From assembly GCA_964446585.1 (NCBI GenBank), contig CAYUPI010000012.1, positions 68,381-132,380 on the forward strand: a DNA stretch of 64,000 bases, given 5' to 3'. Positions within the stretch are counted from its first letter, which is position 1. Every line of letters begins with the position of its first letter. Made by a program: the position numbers and the translations under genes. Shown piece by piece: positions 17,301 through 25,072 of this stretch. Source of the DNA: CAYUPI01 sp964446585. Its GTDB lineage: Bacteria > Verrucomicrobiota > Verrucomicrobiia > Limisphaerales > UBA8199. The notes beneath the pieces are model-generated. The model was not told the DNA's origin. It did not search any database and was given only the letters and a program-made list of their open reading frames with translations.

Positions 17301-20300
17301 TCGACTTTGACGGCACCGTCGGCAAGAACTGCACTGGCGATTCAATTTTCGGAACGGCCCTCGAAACGACGAGCCGAATCACGCGCACGCTCAGAAACTT
17401 CGTGAAAGAAGGATCGGCTTGGTTCAAGGTCCAAACCAATTACATCTACCTGATCGACAACGACGCCACCCCGACCATGACCAGCATCTCCAAAGAGCGC
17501 CTGAGCGGCTTTTCTTCGGGAACTATCATGTCCGAGGTGACCACCTGGGATGCCGACACGAATGCAACCGTCGTCACAGCTTATGTCGATCGTACAAACA
17601 AGAAAGTGACACAGGTCACCGACCCCGCTCAATCGACGTTGAACGGAACGAACATCACCATCAACGGTCTCTTGCAATGGGAAAGCACTCCGACGGTCTC
17701 TTCACCCACCAAGCATTTTTACGACGGCTTGGGCCGCGAAAACAGCACCGCCAGCCCGGTTGGGTTCACCGCCTCTCAGGCCTACGATCAGTTCGGCCAA
17801 GTCACCAACAAGAAGGATCTCACCGGCATGTCCGTTGCCTACGAATACTATCCAAACGGCGTCACCGGCGCCGGCCAGCTCAAGTCCGAGACCCGCCCTA
17901 ACGGCAAGAAAACCTACACAAGCTACACGGCGCGGGGCGAGGCGTACCGCACCTGGGGCGACGTTCCTTATCCACAAGAGCGGGTTTACAACGAGTACGG
18001 CGATCTTACTGAATTGCACACCTTTCGCGGCGGCTCGGGCTGGAGCGGCTCAACCTGGCCTGCCAGCCCCGGAACCGCCGACAAAACGACCTGGAATTAC
18101 CAGGCCGAAAGCGGGCTGCTCCTTTCGAAAACCGACGATGCCGGACGCAGCGTTAGCTACACATATACCAACGGCCTGCTCGCAACTCGCACTTGGGCGC
18201 GCGGCGTCGTCACCACCAACAGTTACAATGACTTCGCCGATCTTATCGCGCTGACGTACAGCGATTCCACGCCCACGGTGAACTTTACGAATTACAACCG
18301 GGCTGGCCTCCCCCTCCAAATTCTCGACGGCACCGGCACCAACAATCTCACTTACGATCATGCCAATCGGTTGAGATCAACCACCGGCGACCTCGGAATC
18401 TATAACGGCGTCACCGTCAGTAACCACTTCAATGGGACTTACGGCCGTGATCAGATCAAAATCACTGGGCTGTCTTCCACGATCCAACAGGATTACGGCT
18501 ACGACACTTACGGCCGACTCGGCGGCGTCTCTAACGGGGTTTATTCCGCCAGTTACAGTTATAAACCGAACTCCGACCTCCTGAGCGTCACCACCTGCAA
18601 GAGCAACAGCACGACCGTGCTCACCACCTCCCGGACCTGGGAGTTCGGCGTTCGCCTGCAAAACATCGTCAATACCGTCAACCAAAGCACCGTCGTTTCT
18701 TCGCACACCTACAATTACGACGCGCTCAATCGCCGGACTCAGGCTACCCTCGAGGACGGCTCAATCTGGAAATATGACTACAATGATCGCGACGAGCTGA
18801 TCTTGGCGAGACGATTCTGGCCGGATTGGACACCGACCGCCGGCCAACAGTTCGCCTATGCGTTTGACAACATCGGCAACCGCACCTCGACGCTTGAGGG
18901 CGGCGACAGCGTAGGGCAGAGCCTCCGCCTTGCGAATTACACCGCGAACGATCTGAACCAATGCACAAGCCGCTCGGTGCCGAACAAGGCTGACATCATT
19001 GGCGCGGCGTACGCCACGGCGGCAGTGACCGTCAACAACAACGCCACATACCGTAAAGGGGAGTATTACCAGTGCGCTCTTGCTGCCAACAATGACAGCG
19101 GCCCCTCTTGGCTGTCCGTAACTAACCTTGCCAGCCTCAGCGGCTCGACGAACACCATCACCGGCAACCTGCTCATCGCGCCCACCAACCAGCTATTTTC
19201 CTACGACGCGGACGGAAATCTCACGAACGACTCAGTCTGGGTTTATCTCTGGGACGGAGAGAACCGGCTCATCCAGATGAGCAACCTCACGGCAGTAGCT
19301 ACGGCCGCCCGAAAAAAGCTCGATTTCTCGTACGACTGGATGGGGCGCCGCACCGAAAAAATTGTCTCCACAAACAGCGGATCAGCGTGGGGCGCGGCCA
19401 GCACAAATCGCTTTGTTTATGACGGCTGGAATCTGCTAGGGGTTTTCGGCCCGGGATTCTCCGCCCTTCAGTCGTTCACGTGGGGTCAGGACCTCAGCGG
19501 GACACTGGATCAGGCCGGCGGCATCGGCGGTCTTACCCTTGCGACGTTCTATCCCGGGACCGTCACGAACTGCTTCATCACCTACGATGGAAACGGTAAC
19601 GTGCTTGCTCTGATCAACGGCGTATCCGGTCAAACGGAGGCGCGCTATGAGCACGATCCTTTCGGCCAGACAATCCGGGCGACGGGTAATCTGGCGCTCA
19701 AAAACCCCTTCCGCTTCTCCACAAAGTTTGCAGACGACGAAAACGGCCTCATTTATTACGGGTACCGGTACGCTAGTCCTAGCTCGGGCAGATGGATTTC
19801 CAGGGACCGGTCCGAAGAGGTATCGGGAGCCAATCTATTCAATTTCTGCCGAAACAATCCGGTGAACAGCCTTGATACAGACGGGAGATTTGGGGAGAGC
19901 TTGGCTTCCCTTTTTGCGCTTGCCGAGCAGAACACCGCGGGGATTACTGGGCAACTTGAAGCCCTTGCCAGACAACTCAAATTGAAAGAAATCCTCGCCG
20001 CTGAGAAGGCAGCTGCAAATAGGGCACTGCGAAATGTCTTGCCAGCGCTTTCAACGGGTGCAACGCTAGCCGGCGAAGCATTGAAAACAGTCGCAGTTTC
20101 AGCAGTAGATCTTTTGGGGAACGTTCTGCTGAACCCAGGCGAGCACTGGAATCTGGACGTTCAAGCGGAACTGATGGGGATTGAGTTCTCGGCATATAAG
20201 TTCATGGGAAACACCCAGCGCATAATCGAGCACCGCTTGAATATGTCCACGCTCACCTCTTCCTTGATTGGCATCGGAGTAGGCGCCAACGCCTCTCTAA

Positions 20301-20425
20301 TAAATTACCTCGGCGGGAACGGAGACGACTACATCTTGGACGTTTCCCTGGACGCCGCGGCAACGCTGGGTGTTGACTCTGCGGAAAACATCTTTAGCGC
20401 AGCCACCGAAGTTGAGGATCAATAG
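14351..20425 (+). CDS. RHS/YD-repeat polymorphic surface protein 1
   Basis: A 2,024-residue secreted protein. A signal peptide (SSSMAILFLAASTAPAPAAL) is followed by a roughly 450-residue N-terminal domain, then over 1,200 residues of YD/RHS repeats (for example YDSLKRKTSSV, YDQFGQVTNKKDLTG). The conserved RHS-associated core is at about residues 1766-1846 (YGYRYASPSSGRWISRDRSE, then NPVNSLDTDGRFG). RHS shells encapsulate a variable C-terminal tip released after the core. Here the tip is about 178 residues, with hydrophobic helices (SSLIGIGVGANASLINYLGG), and matches no toxin family I know. Two small membrane proteins follow, the usual place for immunity genes. A toxin or adhesin role is inferred from family knowledge. 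Confidence 0.85.
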   Translation: MKASILTSSSMAILFLAASTAPAPAALMTGGEAVSAVSAITEPGRGRHQMQRTEPWRKWAKNPLTVRLSVQPTNVYALTNTTLEISLAGVHSTVNGRSCTDVTNGPSFAVDLNPRREYLLTLVATNLQSMELDLQVRPNWQPLSTSFGRNMSDREEAPKDYTLWVDRSLGATVSGAQITDSTNCSYFSNVWRIEIRDEKLFHWYADDKSDDPQPAPGDGSFIQMGPAKSLSTNQIALDWSVGLGRLFDGAAAGRLRIRESGLSRKIYTPTNIYFTASSTNVRSQVELVTSSADGVLRQVKAYQTFVDFVATNDQTTLNFYLVSQVATNKDENGIYTNVTGSPFVAWLIQNPEPSTTNKLNIIETRNGVSTTNSLVFDPSSGAWTLNYGSGAEQRTETRTISFTTSPGTNRIETLSIKYASSNSPAYKCIETYRLYTWGWDLLQTQLDPDNSNLTTTFSFYGDTNDPITFSQLKSITYPDGYWEARRYNHDDLNFLGALQYVLHPWKSLPSSNPDDATTSNSDVEKYVFNASTRRLMWIAHYYGGLDDINQYRWDWEQFSDDATFGRSSEFRESLINGHSLGTATLAASDGRENGLAGHALHQIGSTVTNLAMYYHGGTYNAAARTFTTNSTTVPDGPDWRQSVLYYGYPEHLEASEDDLVAVSSAEGQPLYDASGYQQIDLETNRSFKEVRIFQAGSLVQRELSVFTGTDSNGEPQFDLFQLYTYLNDSLGHATNIVLYDAANSSTTRTIYQADYKGSASYDGELVLWETDENGIRTEYAYDSLKRKTSSVRKGVSAAGGFPAQADIATTNRYDPTGKIIEMSVMSGGQTLTNKSTFDIAGRLITSTDEKGLTSSNYYELGGRKVTLTLPSGATDIKENYLDRRLYSRTGTGVVQETHDYYPAATDPGDHTEHITVQEKISYGSTGTRWKKIGTDWYGIRARSESPDFGLTNSIVEHNEFFTSQGQPSYIYKSAQPTHLQTIEFDFDGTVGKNCTGDSIFGTALETTSRITRTLRNFVKEGSAWFKVQTNYIYLIDNDATPTMTSISKERLSGFSSGTIMSEVTTWDADTNATVVTAYVDRTNKKVTQVTDPAQSTLNGTNITINGLLQWESTPTVSSPTKHFYDGLGRENSTASPVGFTASQAYDQFGQVTNKKDLTGMSVAYEYYPNGVTGAGQLKSETRPNGKKTYTSYTARGEAYRTWGDVPYPQERVYNEYGDLTELHTFRGGSGWSGSTWPASPGTADKTTWNYQAESGLLLSKTDDAGRSVSYTYTNGLLATRTWARGVVTTNSYNDFADLIALTYSDSTPTVNFTNYNRAGLPLQILDGTGTNNLTYDHANRLRSTTGDLGIYNGVTVSNHFNGTYGRDQIKITGLSSTIQQDYGYDTYGRLGGVSNGVYSASYSYKPNSDLLSVTTCKSNSTTVLTTSRTWEFGVRLQNIVNTVNQSTVVSSHTYNYDALNRRTQATLEDGSIWKYDYNDRDELILARRFWPDWTPTAGQQFAYAFDNIGNRTSTLEGGDSVGQSLRLANYTANDLNQCTSRSVPNKADIIGAAYATAAVTVNNNATYRKGEYYQCALAANNDSGPSWLSVTNLASLSGSTNTITGNLLIAPTNQLFSYDADGNLTNDSVWVYLWDGENRLIQMSNLTAVATAARKKLDFSYDWMGRRTEKIVSTNSGSAWGAASTNRFVYDGWNLLGVFGPGFSALQSFTWGQDLSGTLDQAGGIGGLTLATFYPGTVTNCFITYDGNGNVLALINGVSGQTEARYEHDPFGQTIRATGNLALKNPFRFSTKFADDENGLIYYGYRYASPSSGRWISRDRSEEVSGANLFNFCRNNPVNSLDTDGRFGESLASLFALAEQNTAGITGQLEALARQLKLKEILAAEKAAANRALRNVLPALSTGATLAGEALKTVAVSAVDLLGNVLLNPGEHWNLDVQAELMGIEFSAYKFMGNTQRIIEHRLNMSTLTSSLIGIGVGANASLINYLGGNGDDYILDVSLDAAATLGVDSAENIFSAATEVEDQ

Positions 20426-20507
20426 CTCTCATGGGGCAAAGTAGCCACACGAAATTCATTGGCCCCCGTTCTTCTACGGCGTCGGCGGTTCTTCAGCTTG
20501 TCAAAAT

Positions 20508-20903
20508 ATGGACCAAAACAAGTTAATATCTGAGGCGAGGGCGAGAATCATTTGGGGCGAGTCCTCGCGGTCGGTTCGCGATTTCTTAATCTCGAATGGT
20601 ATTTCAGCCACTGCTGCAGACGTTAAAATCAATGAATTTAATCTTGAGCGAAACAGTGAGATAAGGAACATTGGCACCAAGGACGTATTCGTTGGCCTCG
20701 TGCTCACTTGTGCAACAGGCGTCACAAGCTACATAATTATCTCAAATCGTGCCAGCGTTATCTTTAGCAGAGCTCTGGGTTTGGTGTTCCTGGCTGGGCT
20801 GTATGGGCTATGGAAGCTCCTGCACGGGCTCATTTACCTCATTCGCCCCCAGTCCGTGCACAGCTCGATACCCGATATCATTGGTTCGGACATTTTAGAG
20901 TAA
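20508..20903 (+). CDS. Two-TM protein after RHS gene, candidate immunity protein
   Basis: A 131-residue protein. The soluble N-terminal half (KLISEARARIIWGESSRSVR, then NEFNLERNSEIR) is followed by two hydrophobic helices, DVFVGLVLTCATGVTSYIII and ALGLVFLAGLYGLWKLLHGL. It starts 82 bases after the RHS stop, on the same strand. In polymorphic toxin loci the first small gene after the toxin is typically the immunity gene; a membrane location would match the hydrophobic helices in the RHS tip. I do not recognise a named family. Confidence 0.6.
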   Translation: MDQNKLISEARARIIWGESSRSVRDFLISNGISATAADVKINEFNLERNSEIRNIGTKDVFVGLVLTCATGVTSYIIISNRASVIFSRALGLVFLAGLYGLWKLLHGLIYLIRPQSVHSSIPDIIGSDILE

Positions 20904-21180
20904 AAAACTGCTATTGGAATGAAGCGGCAGGACACCACTAACCCTGGAGGTGAAATCTAATGGCGACGCCGAAATGATACTGGCTCTGAGTGACCGCAGC
21001 ACCAATTTCACTCTCAGCATCCGCACTCCTTATCCACCCCTCTGTGAGCCACCACCTTTTTATCATAAGAGCACCGATGCTCAGGGAGCCCTTTCGTCCA
21101 ATGATGCTCACGGCGCGCGTCGCAATCAAAGCATATGCGGCATGGCTACGCTACACCTTAGGGCAGCTCTAAGACGACAT

Positions 21181-21561
21181 ATGAGAAGAATCATGTGGAA
21201 TATCTACGCCTGGCCAATCACGTTACTTCTTCTCGCGCTGCTCGCCGCTGGGCTCGTAAACAGGCCTGACCTTTTGTCAATACTAGATTTCTCAATTAGC
21301 GTCCCATCTCTAGTAGCACTTCACCTCCATATTTGGGACAAGCGCTTTCTTCCCCGAACGTTCTGGAAGGCGTATGCTTTTATCCTTCTCCTTTGGGACT
21401 GGGGTTTCGAGTTACTTCTGAAGCCTCTGCTACTGAAGACGCCGTTCAGCCCGTTGCTTCTATTCCATTTAATACTCCTAATCCCGTTGTATGTCAGCGT
21501 TTTCAGATACGCATTCAGGAATTGGGATCGAAGCGGTTTGGCTGAAACGGATCCCGAGTAG
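21181..21561 (+). CDS. Small multi-TM protein, second candidate immunity/partner
   Basis: The reading frame opens at 20950, but the first 77 residues are not protein-like. The ATG at 21181 begins a hydrophobic protein of 126 residues (MRRIMWNIYAWPITLLLLAL). It has about four membrane segments, including SILDFSISVPSLVALHLHIW, AYAFILLLWDWGFELLLKPL and LLFHLILLIPLYVSVFRYAF. It is the last intact gene after RHS protein 1 and before the fragment zone. No family recognised; a partner or duplicate immunity role is inferred from position. Confidence 0.5.
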   Translation: MRRIMWNIYAWPITLLLLALLAAGLVNRPDLLSILDFSISVPSLVALHLHIWDKRFLPRTFWKAYAFILLLWDWGFELLLKPLLLKTPFSPLLLFHLILLIPLYVSVFRYAFRNWDRSGLAETDPE

Positions 21562-21627
21562 CGAGCCGGCTGAACGACCAGAGATTCCAATACCGCGAAT
21601 GGCGCCGTTGCCGCCTCGCATGCTTAG

Positions 21628-21979
21628 GGTTACGACGCGCTCAACCGCCGCACACAAGCCACGCTCGAAGACGGCTCGATCTGGAAGTACGATTACAACG
21701 ATCGGGATGAGCTGATCTCCGGGAAGAAATTCTGGCCCGACTGGACTCCGACCGCCGGTCAGCAGTTCGGCTACTCCTTCGATAACATCGGGAACCGCAC
21801 TTCGACACTCGAAGGCGGCGACAGCAGTGGCGCGGGCATGCGACTTGCGAATTACACCGCAAACGATCTTAACCAGTACACGAGCCGTTCGGTGCCAAAC
21901 AAGGCTGACATCATCGGCGTCGCCTACGCCGCGGACGCCGTGACCGTCAACAACGGTGGCACGTATCGAAAGGGCGAGC
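21628..21979 (+). pseudogene. RHS-repeat fragment, duplicate of part of RHS protein 1
   Basis: An open frame that begins just after an in-frame TAG and encodes YDALNRRTQATLEDGSIWKY followed by NDRDELISGKKFWPDWTPTA. It matches residues about 1455-1575 of RHS protein 1 (nucleotides about 18715-19060) closely in both protein and DNA, with scattered substitutions. It has no start, no core and no tip, and breaks off after GTYRKGE, where the sequence switches to a piece of a different gene. Confidence 0.85.
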
Positions 21980-21991
21980 AGAAGGAGAGCG

Positions 21992-22153
21992 GGACCTCCT
22001 GGCACCTTTTCTGTGGGGGAAGCCCTGACGATCCTTGCGGAGGTCAAGCGCCGCGTGGAAAAGAAGGAAACCCATGAGGCTCTGGCGGCGCTGGAAAAGA
22101 TTGAATGCCTGCTCCTTGGCGTTCAAAAGCCGACCGAACGACCTTACGAGTGA
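21992..22153 (+). pseudogene. C-terminal fragment of the 8550-9278 gene family
   Basis: The frame encodes GTFSVGEALTILAEVKRRVE and continues KKETHEALAALEKIECLLLG to a stop, matching the last 50 residues of the protein at 8550-9278 at most positions. It is joined directly to the RHS fragment before it, so two unrelated gene pieces have been fused by recombination. No start codon belongs to it. Confidence 0.8.
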
Positions 22154-22626
22154 CTCAGTTGGGACACCAGAATTGTCTTGCAACACACTGGACAATTGAT
22201 CTGCCTGCCTGAGTATCCATAGTCGCATTGAATGTGCTGCCCACAGTTTGGACAAGAGAATTTGAAATCGAGAACCGGGGGTTGAGTGGGCGGTCTTTCC
22301 CTTCTGTCGTAGGACCCGGCCGATTCTGGTCCGGGCCGACTAGAGCTGGGCAGACCGTTGCCGTCCGCTGCGAGCTTTGGCGTTTTGATCCGGGCCTCTC
22401 GCGGACTGACCCAGTTTCTAAAGAACGAATCGAGCCTCAGCTGTTTTGGGCGGCGCCATTCAAGCGCCATCAGTAGGAGGCTCCCGGCCAGAAAATACTC
22501 GATGAACAGGGTCCAAAAGAGGTCCACAAGCTTGCAACTGACCCTGGAACTGACCCCAGCCTTCCATGCCAGCGCCACCGCTGCTGGGAACGGAGGCGCC
22601 GCCTTCAGCACCCACGCGGTTCCCAC
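22144..22626 (-). CDS. Zinc-ribbon protein with TM segment, N-terminus uncertain
   Basis: The C-terminal 35 residues are a clear small zinc ribbon: FSCPNCGQHIQCDYGYSGRQ followed by INCPVC, giving two CxxC knuckles. This kind of ribbon is common at the ends of Verrucomicrobiota membrane proteins. Upstream are a Pro/Ser-rich linker and one hydrophobic segment (LVDLFWTLFIEYFLAGSLLL). The first 30 residues overlap the region next to the IS110 remnant and may not be genuine; the true start could be the internal Met at about 22470. Possibly a truncated gene whose 5' part was lost to the insertion. Confidence 0.45.
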   Translation of the reverse strand: MGTAWVLKAAPPFPAAVALAWKAGVSSRVSCKLVDLFWTLFIEYFLAGSLLLMALEWRRPKQLRLDSFFRNWVSPREARIKTPKLAADGNGLPSSSRPGPESAGSYDRRERPPTQPPVLDFKFSCPNCGQHIQCDYGYSGRQINCPVCCKTILVSQLSHS

Positions 22627-22627
22627 A

Positions 22628-22999
22628 CAATAAGGCGGTTCGCTGATGCACCTGACTGCTTCGCCGCAGCAGCAAATTGCGCACTGGTCGCAACTCAGGG
22701 TCGTACACGTGAGCTTTGGGCAGGATGTTCAGCGGCTGCAGATCCGCCAGGTGAAAAGTGTCGACCTTATCGTCAACATGTTTGATGCCGCTGTACTGCT
22801 CAATCCTCGCAGGACTTGCCAGATCAATCGGATAACCTTGGCTGCGCACACCATCCACCACCCAATACCAGTTGAAAGTCGATTCGACCGCCCTCGACTG
22901 GAGCTGCGGCTTGTGCGGCGCCGAGAACTCTGTGACTTGCTTCAAGTCGCACTCCAACTTCCGCTGCGCGACTCGCTTTTCGCAATAGACCGGATTCTC
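22628..22999 (-). pseudogene. IS110-family transposase remnant
   Basis: About 120 residues match the N-terminal DEDD domain of IS110 transposases: VESTFNWYWVVDGVRSQGYP (carrying the Glu), then YSGIKHVDDKVDTFHLADLQ and ERP-like ELRPVRNLLLRRSSQVHQRT. The first catalytic Asp segment and the whole C-terminal serine domain are missing, so it cannot be active. It marks an old insertion between the RHS fragment zone and the glycosyltransferase. Confidence 0.8.
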
Positions 23000-23034
23000 T
23001 CCAACTGAAGCTTGCTTGCCCGCAGGCAATCTTC

Positions 23035-24669
23035 TTGACCACCCTCCGCTGGGATTCTCAAAATGGAAGCGTGCTCAGCCTGAAAAATCTCTGGGGCCTT
23101 GCGGTTGTTCTGATGATCTCGGTTCTAATTTTTTCGCTGCTCCGGCTCGGCACGACGTTTGAGCTCGGAGATGACGAAGGACTCGCGCTTATCAAGGGGT
23201 TTATGTGCAACAGGGGATATAAGCTCTATACCGAAATTTGGAATGACCAGCCGCCGTTGTTCACCGTCCTGCTCAGCGGGGCTTTCAGGACTTGGAGCCC
23301 CTCTATTCTAACTGCGCGGCTGGTTGCAGCGGGGTTTGGTCTGCTGCTGATCGGCGCATTCCATGAACTGGTCCGGCAGCGCTCCGGGAAAGGGAGCGCC
23401 TTGATCGCGACGTTCCTTCTCCTCGCTTCCCCTGGTGTTTTGATACTGAGCGTCTCTGTAATGCTCGAAGTGCCGGCTTTTGCAACGGCGCTTCTGTCAG
23501 CGTGGCTTCTCTTCGAATGGGGGAAGTGGCGGCACTGGGCTTGGCTGTTGGCATCAGGCGTCGTTATGGCGCTGGCGCTCCAAATCAAGCTTTCTGCTGT
23601 ATTGATCTTGCCTGCCATCGGCGTCGAGTTTTTGCTGATGCTTGCATCCGCTCGTCACCATGCTTTTCCCGAGCGAAACGTGGGTGCGCCGGCCAGGCCT
23701 GACAGCCGGGGTAAGGAAGCGCAGAAGCAGACCGCAGACCACAGAGGGCACAGGTTAGATTTGATTAGAGCCTCACCAGGTTGGCTGCTACGGCGGCCAG
23801 CGTCTGTAAGAGTACTCTTATGGGTAACACCCATGGTCGCCGTGACCGCAGTCATTGGGATGACTTGGGGAAAAGGGTCCCTCGCGCCCTCGTGGAAGTC
23901 ACACACCACGGCTCAAGCCGTCCAGGGGTTCGATCGGCCCGAAGACCATAAGTTTGAGGTGCGTTTGCTGCGTAATCACGCCGAGTGCTGGGCCGCGGCC
24001 GCCCTATGCCTCACCGTGGCGCTGCGGCAGAAGGGGCTGCGCCAGATTGCTTTCCCTTCGGTTCTCCTTCTCGTGGTATCGGCAGTCCATGCCGTCCATA
24101 GACCTTGGTGGAACTATTACTACCTCCACCTGGCCATACCACTGGCCTGGCTGGCTGGATGGACTGTGAACGAGAGCATCAGACTCGTCCATACCCTCGT
24201 ATCAACGGGACGAATTAATGTTTTTTCTCGGGCGGCTTGGAAAGCCGTGGCGGTCTGCGCTCTGGCGGCCGCGGCGCTTGCCCGTTCCGAGACCAGGCTG
24301 GAAGGTGCCATAAAGGGTATTCGGCAACGAACGGCGGCCGCGACAAATCCAATTGTGAACACGATGAAGGCCTGCGCCGACCAAACGGCTTGGGTTTACG
24401 CTCGCTCACCAATCTATGCCTTCCACGCCGGACTGCCTGTCCCGCCTGAGCTGGCGGTCGTGACGCCAAAAAGGTTTTGGTCTGGACAGATCACCGTGGA
24501 AGCGATCGTCGAAACGTGCAGCCGATATAAGCCCGAACTGCTGGTTTTACCTTTAACCGGCTCCAATACCGAGTGGAAGCTCTTGCTCGATCGCGAGTAT
24601 GCCCTCGCTGCCACGGATGCAAAAAATGCCCTTTATGTGGCATTACGGATTAAAGAAAAAACCCCATAG
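23035..24669 (+). CDS. GT-C membrane glycosyltransferase (PMT/ArnT-like)
   Basis: A 544-residue multi-pass membrane protein. After TM1 it has FELGDDEGLALIKGF, the Asp/Glu-containing first periplasmic loop typical of lipid-linked-sugar glycosyltransferases of the PMT_2/ArnT type, then WNDQPPLFTVLLSG and ten or so further hydrophobic helices. A soluble C-terminal domain follows (ARSPIYAFHAGLPVPPELAV). Such enzymes transfer a sugar from a polyprenyl phosphate on the outer face of the inner membrane; acceptor unknown. An unusual charged insertion lies near residues 215-245 (SRGKEAQKQTADHRGHRLD). The start is uncertain: TTG at 23035 or GTG at 23071. It stands alone. Confidence 0.75.
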   Translation: MTTLRWDSQNGSVLSLKNLWGLAVVLMISVLIFSLLRLGTTFELGDDEGLALIKGFMCNRGYKLYTEIWNDQPPLFTVLLSGAFRTWSPSILTARLVAAGFGLLLIGAFHELVRQRSGKGSALIATFLLLASPGVLILSVSVMLEVPAFATALLSAWLLFEWGKWRHWAWLLASGVVMALALQIKLSAVLILPAIGVEFLLMLASARHHAFPERNVGAPARPDSRGKEAQKQTADHRGHRLDLIRASPGWLLRRPASVRVLLWVTPMVAVTAVIGMTWGKGSLAPSWKSHTTAQAVQGFDRPEDHKFEVRLLRNHAECWAAAALCLTVALRQKGLRQIAFPSVLLLVVSAVHAVHRPWWNYYYLHLAIPLAWLAGWTVNESIRLVHTLVSTGRINVFSRAAWKAVAVCALAAAALARSETRLEGAIKGIRQRTAAATNPIVNTMKACADQTAWVYARSPIYAFHAGLPVPPELAVVTPKRFWSGQITVEAIVETCSRYKPELLVLPLTGSNTEWKLLLDREYALAATDAKNALYVALRIKEKTP

Positions 24670-25072
24670 GCAGGATCGATGGTAGGTAAACACGCCTCTC
24701 GCCTGGCCAGGCCTGCGGCCCGATAAATCCTGCGTTTCACGATGAAGACCTATCGGAACCAAATTTCCGAAGCCGCAGCGTTTCATTCACAATGGTGGCT
24801 CTTTCGTGCAGTCTCAGCCAAGCGATTGCTGCTATGCTGATCATTGCGTTCGCAATGAGCTGCGAGCTTCCCGACGAGTTGGTTCGGCATCGCTGTCGTG
24901 ACCAGCCCGGCAACCAAGACGACCGCCGTTGAGGAAACCCCGGCTTTCGTGGGCGCAGGGCTCGTGTAGCACATTTAGGTGACATGACATTTCTGGCAAG
25001 CATGTTAGTCGTGGTTCCCAAAGCCAGAGCCAAAAAGATGTGTAATAAACCGAATTCGCTAACCCGCAAGTT
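24670..25072. other. Intergenic stretch upstream of RHS protein 2
   Basis: About 400 bases with no convincing gene. There is a 12-bp palindrome GCCTGGCCAGGC at 24701-24712 just after the glycosyltransferase. Short hydrophobic frames on both strands near 24790-24980 could be decayed membrane-protein pieces, but I cannot assign them. Confidence 0.4.
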
